A stretch of 64,000 nt of DNA from the NCBI GenBank assembly GCA_040767925.1, contig JAXGNN010000001.1, positions 868,001 to 932,000 on the forward strand, read 5' to 3'. Positions 57,958 to 64,000 of the stretch are shown one piece after another; within the stretch, counting starts at the first letter, position 1; every line of letters begins with the position of its first letter. Origin of the DNA: Phil1 sp040767925 (lineage in GTDB: Bacteria; Bacillota; Clostridia; Christensenellales; CAG-138). Both the position numbers and the translations under genes were made by a program. Under the pieces are notes generated by a model. That model saw only the letters and a program-made list of their open reading frames with translations. It was not told where the DNA came from and did not search any database.

Positions 57958-58010
57958 TCTTTTTTACCTCCCGGAACGCGCAGGGCCGCCCCGCGCGCCC
58001 TTTCTGTTCC

Positions 58011-58364
58011 TTATGCGCGGACGCCTTCCACGTGGACGTTGACGTTTTTGACCTTGAGGCCCGTCAGCTCCTCCACGCGATAGCGCACATTGCCGATGGC
58101 GTTTTGCGCCACGGCAGGAAGCGAAGCGCCGTAAATCAGCGTCACGTAGAGGTCGATCTCGATCGCATCCTCGCCGAACGCCGTGATTTTAACGCCGCGC
58201 CTCTGGTTATCCCCGCCGATGATCTGCCAAAACTGGTCGCCGGCGGTCTTCGCGCTCATCCCGACGATCCCATAGTTTTCCGTGGCGGCGTAGCCCGCGA
58301 TGGTCGCTATGATATCGTCCGGGATATTGATCCTGCCAAGTTCCGTCGTGAGAATTCCCGGCAT
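58011..58364 (-). CDS. Asp23/Gls24 family protein (YloU-like)
   Basis: The product has 117 residues from ATG 58364 after AAGGAGGGGG. GRINIPDDIIATIAGYAATENYGIVGMS and EIDLYVTLIYGASLPAVAQNAIGNVRYRVEELTGLKVKNVNVHVEGV are diagnostic. These small proteins help envelope maintenance and lipid-related functions; YloU stands next to the FakA homologue YloV in B. subtilis, as here. Confidence 0.95.
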   Translation of the reverse strand: MPGILTTELGRINIPDDIIATIAGYAATENYGIVGMSAKTAGDQFWQIIGGDNQRRGVKITAFGEDAIEIDLYVTLIYGASLPAVAQNAIGNVRYRVEELTGLKVKNVNVHVEGVRA

Positions 58365-58409
58365 TCGCTCCCCCTCCTTACGATAGACAATGATTCCGTA
58401 GTAAATTTT

Positions 58410-58438
58410 ATTGTATCGCATTTTTTAATATGTGGCAA
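58410..58438 (-). promoter_or_regulatory. Promoter of the Asp23-fakA-recG operon
   Basis: On the - strand TTGCCA (58438-58433), 17 bases, then TACAAT (58415-58410), each five of six to consensus, about 45 bases before the start codon. Confidence 0.75.
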
Positions 58439-58490
58439 GCTAAGCGGATATCCATAATGTGGCATGTTTGTAAAATCGCGGACGGCCCGT

Positions 58491-58514
58491 AAAAAAGTCG
58501 CGCCGCGCTTTTTT
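58491..58514. terminator. Terminator after ogt
   Basis: AAAAAAG and CTTTTTT (58491-58497, 58508-58514) plus an inner CGC/GCG form a stem of about ten bp with one bulge. On the - strand the 3' arm is a T run, so it ends the ogt transcript 15 bases after its stop. Confidence 0.7.
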
Positions 58515-58529
58515 ATGCATATTTGCGGA

Positions 58530-59000
58530 TCATCGCGCAGCGTTTGCCCTTTCGAGCTCCAACAGGCGCTCCTTCATCCCCATGCCCGCGCCGAAGCCCG
58601 TGAGCGACCCGTCCGCGCCGATGACCCGGTGGCAGGGGATGAGCAAGAGGATCGGGTTCGCGTGGCACGCGCCGCCCGCCGCCCGCGCCCCGCGCGGATT
58701 GCCCGCGTAAGAAGCGAGCCAGCCGTATGTGCGCGTTTCGCCGTAGGGGATGCTCACGAGCCCTTCCCAGCACTTCCTCCGCCACGCGGTTCCTCCCGGG
58801 TCCAGGGGGATGTCAAAAGCCTGCCGCGACCCTTCGAAGTATTCCGAAAGCTCCTGGCGCAGCCTCAAAAGAAGCGGCGTCCATGCTTCCGTCGCGCCCG
58901 CGGGCGGCGCTTCGTCGCGGCCGAGATACAGGAGCGCGCCCTCCTTTTCGAGCGCTATAAGGCGGCCCAGAGGGGTTTCGATGAAAGCGAAATACAGCAT
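58530..59000 (-). CDS. ogt: Methylated-DNA-protein-cysteine methyltransferase
   Basis: The product has 156 residues. The active site PCHRVIG holds Cys123, which accepts the methyl group from O6-methylguanine; IPYGETRTYGWLASYAGNPRGARAAGGACHANP is the DNA-binding helix region. GFGAGMGMKERLLELE closes the domain. It is a suicide repair protein. It is a single gene facing away from transketolase. Confidence 0.96.
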   Translation of the reverse strand: MLYFAFIETPLGRLIALEKEGALLYLGRDEAPPAGATEAWTPLLLRLRQELSEYFEGSRQAFDIPLDPGGTAWRRKCWEGLVSIPYGETRTYGWLASYAGNPRGARAAGGACHANPILLLIPCHRVIGADGSLTGFGAGMGMKERLLELERANAAR

Positions 59001-59027
59001 TTTCGTCGTTCCTTTCGCGTGTCGATA

Positions 59028-59036
59028 TGCTATAAT
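59028..59036 (+). promoter_or_regulatory. Extended -10 promoter of the transketolase operon
   Basis: TG, one base, then a perfect TATAAT (59031-59036). The -35 region is weak. It lies 39 bases before the tkt start codon, and GGAGGT follows at the right place. Confidence 0.7.
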
Positions 59037-59074
59037 ACCTTAGGCGGTCCATTATTGCAAACCGGAGGTAACAT

Positions 59075-61051
59075 ATGAGACCCATCGAAACGAAGGCCAT
59101 CAGCGCCATGCGCGTGCTCGCGGCGGACGCGGTGCAAAAGGCCAACAGCGGTCATCCCGGCATGCCCATCGGCGCGGCTCCCGCGGCGTATGCGCTCTGG
59201 AGCGTCATGCGGCACGATCCCAGGCATCCCGAATGGCCGGGGAGGGACAGGTTCGTGCTCTCGTCCGGACACGCCTCCATGCTCGAATACGCGCTGCTGC
59301 ACCTGTACGGCTACGGCCTTACGATGGACGACATCCGCGAATTCCGCCAGTACGGCAGCCTCACGCCTGGGCACCCGGAATACGGCCACACCAAAGGCGT
59401 CGAGGCGACGACCGGCCCGCTCGGGCAGGGCTTCGCGATGGCGGTGGGCATGGCGATGGCCGAAGCGCACATGGCGGCCGTCTTCAACCGGGAGGGCTTC
59501 CCCGTCGTGGACAACCACACCTATGTGCTCATGAGCGACGGCTGCATGATGGAGGGCGTCACCTACGAGGCGGCAAGCCTCGCCGGCACGCAGAAACTCC
59601 ATAAGCTCATCGCCTTATACGACAGCAACCGCATCACGATAGAAGGCTCTACGGACCTCGCCTTTACGGAGAACGTGGCCGCGCGCTTCGCCTCCCAGGG
59701 CTGGCAGGTGCTCTGCGTCGAGAACGGCGAGGACATCGACGCCGTGGGCCTCGCCATCGAGGAGGCGCGGCTTGAAACCGAAAAACCCTCGCTCATCATC
59801 GTCAGCACCGAGATCGCGCGCGGCACGTTGAAGGAAGGCTCCAACGCCGCGCACGGCGCGCCGCTCGGGGAGGAGTGCGTCGCCGACATGAAGGCGCGCC
59901 TCAACTGGCATTACGCGCCCTTCGAAATCCCGAGGGACGTTTACGCCCACTTCGAGGCGCTCGCGCACCGCGGGGTCGAAGCGCGGCACGCATACGAGGA
60001 GATGTACAAAAAATACCGTGCGGAATACCCGGAGCTTGCCGCGCGGCTCGATTTCTGGCGCTCAGGCGCCGTCCCCCAGGAAGCGCTGGGCGCGCTCGCC
60101 GCCGTTTCGGCGGACGCGCCGCGCGCGACGCGCGCGTGCTCCGGCGCGGCGCTGGGCGCGCTTTTCAAAGAAATGCCCAACCTGTTCGGCGGCAGCGCCG
60201 ACCTCGCGCCCTCGAACAACACGGAACTGAAGGGCAGCCCCGGCTTCTCGCCCGAGAGCCGCGAAGGGTGCAACATCCACTTCGGCGTGCGCGAGTTCGC
60301 CATGGCGGCGATCTCGAACGGCATCGCGCTCTACGGCGGCCTTCGCGCGTTCTGCGCGACGTTTTTTGCCTTCGCGGACTACGTCAAGCCCGCGCTGCGC
60401 CTCTCCGCGCTCATGAAGCTGCCCGTCCTTTACATCCTCACGCACGACAGCATCGGCGTGGGCGAGGACGGCCCCACGCATCAGCCCGTCGAGCAGCTCG
60501 CCGCGCTTCGCGCGACGCCGGACGTGCTCGTCTTCCGCCCCGCGGACCAGAGGGAGACGAATTACGCTTATATCGCGGCGCTCGGGGCGAAGGAGCCCTC
60601 CGTGCTCGCGCTCACGCGGCAGAACCTGCCGCAACTGCCCGACACGGGCGAGGGCGCCCTTCGCGGCGGCTACGTCCTGCGCGACCCGCACGACGGCAAG
60701 CCTGACGTCATCCTCATGGCCTCGGGTTCCGAAGTGGAGCTCCTCTACAAGGCGGCGGACATGCTCGCCGTGCGCGGATATGCCGCGCGGCTCGTCTCCA
60801 TGCCCTGCCTCAACCTGTTCCGCAGGCAATCCAAGGAGTACCAGGAAAGCGTGCTGCCCAACGAAATACGCCGCCGCGTGGCGGTGGAGGCGGGATCGAG
60901 CTTCGGCTGGCACCGCTATGTCGGCCTCGAGGGCGCGGTCGTGGGCCTCGACCATTTCGGCGCGTCCGGCCCCGCGGGAAGGCTCTTCGAGGAGCTCGGC
61001 TTCACGGCGGAGGAGGTCGCGGGCGCGGCCCTTCGCCTGATTTCGGAATAA
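59075..61051 (+). CDS. tkt: Transketolase
   Basis: The product has 658 residues, full length. GHPGMPIGAAPAAYALW, HPEYGHTKGVEATTGPLGQGFAMAVGMA and the thiamine diphosphate motif MSDGCMMEGVTYEAASLAGTQKLHKLIALYDSN lie in the N-terminal domain; the pyrimidine domain has FGVREFAMAAISNGIAL and THDSIGVGEDGPTHQPVEQLA. It moves two-carbon units between sugar phosphates in the pentose phosphate pathway. Six bases separate it from the KamB-like gene, which is an unusual companion. Confidence 0.98.
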   Translation: MRPIETKAISAMRVLAADAVQKANSGHPGMPIGAAPAAYALWSVMRHDPRHPEWPGRDRFVLSSGHASMLEYALLHLYGYGLTMDDIREFRQYGSLTPGHPEYGHTKGVEATTGPLGQGFAMAVGMAMAEAHMAAVFNREGFPVVDNHTYVLMSDGCMMEGVTYEAASLAGTQKLHKLIALYDSNRITIEGSTDLAFTENVAARFASQGWQVLCVENGEDIDAVGLAIEEARLETEKPSLIIVSTEIARGTLKEGSNAAHGAPLGEECVADMKARLNWHYAPFEIPRDVYAHFEALAHRGVEARHAYEEMYKKYRAEYPELAARLDFWRSGAVPQEALGALAAVSADAPRATRACSGAALGALFKEMPNLFGGSADLAPSNNTELKGSPGFSPESREGCNIHFGVREFAMAAISNGIALYGGLRAFCATFFAFADYVKPALRLSALMKLPVLYILTHDSIGVGEDGPTHQPVEQLAALRATPDVLVFRPADQRETNYAYIAALGAKEPSVLALTRQNLPQLPDTGEGALRGGYVLRDPHDGKPDVILMASGSEVELLYKAADMLAVRGYAARLVSMPCLNLFRRQSKEYQESVLPNEIRRRVAVEAGSSFGWHRYVGLEGAVVGLDHFGASGPAGRLFEELGFTAEEVAGAALRLISE

Positions 61052-61057
61052 AGCGCC

Positions 61058-62083
61058 ATGCTTCGCGAGCACATCGGCGGCTGCCGGTCGCTTTCCATCA
61101 TCGGCATGTGCAAGAACGCCGGGAAGACCACGGTGCTCAACCGCATCATCTATGAAATGAGGGACGCGGGCGTCACGCTCGCGCTCACCTCCATCGGGCG
61201 GGACGGGGAGGCCGTGGACGTCGTCACCGGCACCGCGAAGCCCGGCATCTACGTCTACGAGAACACGCTCGTCGCGACTGCGGCGGACGTGCTGCGGCTT
61301 TCCGACGTCACGCGGGAAATCGTCGGCGCGACGGGCTTTTCCACGCCCCTGGGCGAGGTGGTGCTCTTCCGCGCGCGAAGCGACGGCAGCGTGCAGCTCG
61401 CGGGGCCTTCGATGACGGCGCAGCTCATCTCCCTCGCGGAGACCTTTTCCTCCCTCGGCGCGGATCTGACCGTCATCGACGGCGCTCTTAGCAGAAAATC
61501 CCTCTGTGCGCCCGCCGTGAGCGAGGCGACCGTGCTCTGCACGGGCGCTTCCTGCAACAGGAGCATCGAAAAGCTCGTGGGGGACACCGCGTTCGCGGCG
61601 AAACTCCTGATGCTCCCGAAACAGACCGTCTGGTCCGACGCGGAGATCGCCGACGAAAACGCGCCCAAGGTGCGCTTGCGGAGGAAAGACGGGAGCGTCG
61701 CCGCGCTGCCCGAGGGCATGTCCTTAGCCGACGCGCTGCGCTCCCCAGACTATCAGGATATCGCGGGCGTCTATGTGGCGGGCGCCGTGACGGAATCCCT
61801 CCTTCGCCCCGTACTAAACAGCGGCGTCAGCATCGAGGGGATGGAGTTCGCCGCGCTCGACGGGAGCAGGCTCCTCTTCCGGAAGGATATCAGCGACAAG
61901 CTCGCGCTTCGCGGCGCGCGGCTTGCGGTGGCGCGGCCCGTGCGCGTGGCGGCGATCACCGTGAACCCCGTTTCCGCCTACGGCTTCGATATGGACCCGA
62001 AGGAGCTTCTCGCGCGCATGCGCGAGGCGGTCGGCGTGCCCGTCATGGACGTGATGAACGAGGACGGAGGTATCCCCCAATGA
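61058..62083 (+). CDS. kamB: KamB-like protein, probable lysine 5,6-aminomutase reactivase subunit
   Basis: The product has 341 residues. A P-loop GMCKNAGKTTVL lies at about 16-27 and an Asp of a Walker B-like strand in LTVIDGALSRKS. Such a P-loop protein encoded directly before a MutS-like ATPase is the pattern of KamB-KamC, the pair linked with keeping the cobalamin-dependent lysine 5,6-aminomutase active. The presence of kamDE about 16 kb away supports this. It overlaps the next gene by four bases (ATGA). Name given from pattern recognition, not from a search. Confidence 0.7.
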   Translation: MLREHIGGCRSLSIIGMCKNAGKTTVLNRIIYEMRDAGVTLALTSIGRDGEAVDVVTGTAKPGIYVYENTLVATAADVLRLSDVTREIVGATGFSTPLGEVVLFRARSDGSVQLAGPSMTAQLISLAETFSSLGADLTVIDGALSRKSLCAPAVSEATVLCTGASCNRSIEKLVGDTAFAAKLLMLPKQTVWSDAEIADENAPKVRLRRKDGSVAALPEGMSLADALRSPDYQDIAGVYVAGAVTESLLRPVLNSGVSIEGMEFAALDGSRLLFRKDISDKLALRGARLAVARPVRVAAITVNPVSAYGFDMDPKELLARMREAVGVPVMDVMNEDGGIPQ

Positions 62084-63567
62084 TGCGCTTTGCCCAGCAG
62101 CAGAACATCGGCTTTCGCTATGCGATCGACAGGCTCTCCCCCGCCTCGCCCTACGGGCGCGCGCGGGTGACGGAGCTGCGCTTCTACGCCCCGCACGAGA
62201 AGGAGGAACTCGCGCGCCAGCTCAATAACGTCCACCGAACGCGCCAATCCCTCGACGCGCTCGCGCCCGAATACGAAAAGCTCGTTCTCTACATGATGCC
62301 CCTCAAGGACATCCGCCGCTCCGTGAAAACCTGCCGCTCGGCCGCGCTCTCCGAAACGGAACTTTTTGAATTGAAGCGCTTCTGCCTGCAGAGCGAGCTC
62401 ATCGCGCCGGTGTTCGAAAAGATCAAAGCGGCGAGCGGCGTCGAAGGAATCGAGATTTTGCCCCAGAGCGCCGCAAGGCTTCTTCTCGACCCCGAAAACA
62501 CGCGCGCCGCGACGTTCTATCTGCCGGACACGGCCTCGCGGGCGCTGCTCTCCATCCGAAAGGAGAAGCGCGCGCTCGAGGAAAAGCTGCGCCGGAGCGC
62601 GGATAAAACGGAGCGCGCCGCGCTCACTGCGGAGCGCTCGAAGGTCGCCTCCGAGGAGGAAGCCGAGGAAACCCGCATCCGCGCACAGATCTGCGTCAGC
62701 CTGCGCCCCCTCATAGATGGGCTTATCGCCTGCATGGACGCCGTCGCCGAGATGGACTTTACCGTGGCGCGCGCCAAGCTCGCCAAGGCTTACGGCGGCT
62801 GCCCGGTGGAGTTTTCTGAAAACGCGCTCGCCTTTGAGGGCATGGTCAACCCGCGCGTCGCCGACGCCCTCAAGGAGCGCGGCGGGAGCTTCACGCCCGT
62901 TTCCATCGAGGCGGGGAGGGGGTCCACCATCATCACGGGCGCGAACATGGGCGGCAAGTCCGTGGCGCTGAAGACCCTCGCGCTCAACGCCCTGCTCGTC
63001 AAGGCCGGCATGCTGCCTTTTGCGAAAAAGGCGAGGCTGCCTCTGTTCGACGGGATACACATCGTCGCCGAGGACATGGAGGATATCGAGCGCGGGCTCT
63101 CGAGCTTCGGCGCGGAGATCGCCGGGTTCAACGAGACGCTCGCGGCGGCGCTTTCATCCAGGGGAATCTGCCTTTTGCTGCTCGACGAGTTCGCGCGCGG
63201 CACAAACCCCGAGGAGGGCGCTTTAATCGTGCGGGCCGTGACGAAACGGCTGAATCAACTGCCCCACATCAGCGTCCTCACGACGCATTACGACGGCATC
63301 GCGCCCCTTGCCAGCGCCCACTACGAGGTGGTGGGCCTTCGCGACATGGATATGGCCGCCGTCGCCGGGGAGATCGCCGCCAGCGCGGGGCGCGGCGCAA
63401 GCGTCATCGCGCGGCATATGAATTACGGCCTCTACCGCGCTTACGGGCGGGAGAGCTGCCCGCGCGACGCGCGGAACATCTGCGCCCTGCTCGGGATGGA
63501 CGCGGAAATCCTGAAGGACATTTCGGAAGAGGGCTGCGAGCGCCCGGGGATCCCCGGCAAAGTGTAA
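62080..63567 (+). CDS. kamC: KamC-like MutS-family ATPase, probable aminomutase reactivase
   Basis: The product has 495 residues: a helical N-terminal half with a coiled-coil stretch (about 160-205), then a MutS-type ATPase with Walker A GANMGGKSVALKTLA, signature LSSFGAEIAGF and Walker B LLLLDEFARGTNPEEGALIV. It lacks the mismatch-recognition domain of true MutS, so it is not a repair protein. It should use ATP to exchange damaged cobalamin in lysine 5,6-aminomutase. GGAGG lies ten bases before the ATG, and it is coupled to the KamB-like gene. Confidence 0.75.
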   Translation: MMRFAQQQNIGFRYAIDRLSPASPYGRARVTELRFYAPHEKEELARQLNNVHRTRQSLDALAPEYEKLVLYMMPLKDIRRSVKTCRSAALSETELFELKRFCLQSELIAPVFEKIKAASGVEGIEILPQSAARLLLDPENTRAATFYLPDTASRALLSIRKEKRALEEKLRRSADKTERAALTAERSKVASEEEAEETRIRAQICVSLRPLIDGLIACMDAVAEMDFTVARAKLAKAYGGCPVEFSENALAFEGMVNPRVADALKERGGSFTPVSIEAGRGSTIITGANMGGKSVALKTLALNALLVKAGMLPFAKKARLPLFDGIHIVAEDMEDIERGLSSFGAEIAGFNETLAAALSSRGICLLLLDEFARGTNPEEGALIVRAVTKRLNQLPHISVLTTHYDGIAPLASAHYEVVGLRDMDMAAVAGEIAASAGRGASVIARHMNYGLYRAYGRESCPRDARNICALLGMDAEILKDISEEGCERPGIPGKV

Positions 63568-63657
63568 CGCCGCGTGTGACAGGTACATAGTATAAAGCGG
63601 GATGTGTAGTTTAAAACCGGCACCCCGCTTATTCCATGCTTGAAAGAGGTTGTAAAT
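63568..63657 (+). other. Intergenic region with a weak hairpin
   Basis: AAGCGGG and CCCGCTT (about 63596-63602 and 63624-63630) can pair around a 21-base loop; no clear T run follows, so it is at best a weak terminator after the KamC-like gene. TATAAA at 63592-63597 might be a -10 for the next gene, without a clear -35. Confidence 0.4.
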
Positions 63658-64000
63658 ATGCCCATTCAGATCAGCAACCAGGCGACGCTCACCTACCGCT
63701 ACGGCCTCAACACCGGCAGCGCCGCCTCAAACATCGCCACCGCGACGCTGCAGGGTCCCCTGTCGATCGAAAAGACCTCGCTCGACGCGTCCTACCGGGC
63801 GGGGACGGAGCTTACGTACATACTCATGATCGCGAACAACGGCTCCATGCCCCTTTCCAACGCGTCCATCGCCGACGACCTCGGGACATTCTCGCTGCCC
63901 GGCCCCGTCGACGTCCGTCCGCTGAGCTACATCGGCCCGGCGCGGCTGTACGTCAACGGCGCGTTCCAGGCGGAGCTCGCACCCGAGACGGCATCCGAGA
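63658..64000 (+). CDS. DUF11-type surface protein, N-terminal part (3' end outside window)
   Basis: The frame is open from ATG 63658 (AGAGGT eight bases upstream) to the window edge, 114 residues. It begins MPIQISNQATLTYRYGLNTG, and continues with LSIEKTSLDASYRAGTELTYILMIANNGSMPLSNASIADDLG, the pattern of the conserved repeat domain DUF11, a beta-sandwich found in many surface and spore-coat-like proteins. No signal peptide is seen at this start. The full length and any anchor are unknown. Confidence 0.75.
   Translation, partial: MPIQISNQATLTYRYGLNTGSAASNIATATLQGPLSIEKTSLDASYRAGTELTYILMIANNGSMPLSNASIADDLGTFSLPGPVDVRPLSYIGPARLYVNGAFQAELAPETASE

Noticed and set aside
62080..63567. DNA mismatch repair protein MutS or MutS2
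   Set aside because: The ATPase domain is MutS-like, but the mismatch-binding domain and the Smr domain are absent, the protein is short, and its P-loop partner and the kam genes fit KamC better.

Overview
The window reads as a GC-rich genome segment from an anaerobic Bacillota (Clostridia-like) bacterium. The evidence is a Gram-positive S10-spc-alpha operon with secY, adk, map, a KOW protein and infA in the Firmicutes order, zinc-binding forms of S14, S4 and L36, a T-box leader, an alpha/beta-type small acid-soluble spore protein, strong AGGAGG ribosome sites, and anaerobe genes (Feo iron uptake, desulfoferrodoxin, lysine fermentation to butyrate). I cannot name the species. No mobile element, CRISPR array, tRNA or rRNA was found.

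Layout. 1-9.4 kb (+): the end of a peptide-binding ABC transporter protein, an M14 carboxypeptidase, an M3 oligoendopeptidase, three tandem amidohydrolase paralogues (two of which have lost their metal ligands), a MarR regulator and an MFS transporter. 9.6-15.3 kb: an FMN split-barrel protein, a Cys-rich small protein, a feoA-feoA-feoB-Cys-rich membrane protein iron operon (-) facing a DtxR-type regulator (+) with near-identical operator palindromes between them, and an unknown membrane protein. 15.4-31.1 kb (-): the complete 32-gene ribosomal operon rpsJ to rplQ, including rpmD and rpmJ. 31.6-33.4 kb (-): an ABC exporter with a GntR regulator under a perfect palindromic operator. 33.6-37.6 kb (-): hisS, aspS, an RseC-like protein and thioredoxin behind a T-box. 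37.7-38.1 kb (-): desulfoferrodoxin.

38.3-49.2 kb (-): one 11-gene operon kal-kce-kdd-kamA-kamD-kamE-crt-hbd-bcd-etfB-etfA, coding for anaerobic conversion of lysine to crotonyl-CoA and butyryl-CoA. Its leader holds a lysine riboswitch whose 3' P1 strand is also the 5' arm of a terminator, so it should turn the operon ON with lysine. 49.6-53.8 kb (-): a five-gene operon with the two halves of a D-glutamate cyclase plus the 5-oxoprolinase genes pxpA, pxpB and pxpC, probably on a leaderless transcript. 53.9-58.4 kb (-): a spore protein gene and an Asp23-FakA-RecG operon. 58.5-64 kb: ogt (-), then transketolase, KamB-like and KamC-like proteins (a probable repair system for lysine 5,6-aminomutase) and the start of a DUF11-type surface protein (+).

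The accessory genes fit an amino-acid- and peptide-fermenting lifestyle: peptide uptake and cleavage, lysine fermentation, and glutamate/5-oxoproline salvage. The most notable points are the lysine-ON riboswitch, the degenerate amidohydrolase triplet and the split D-glutamate cyclase coupled to 5-oxoprolinase.
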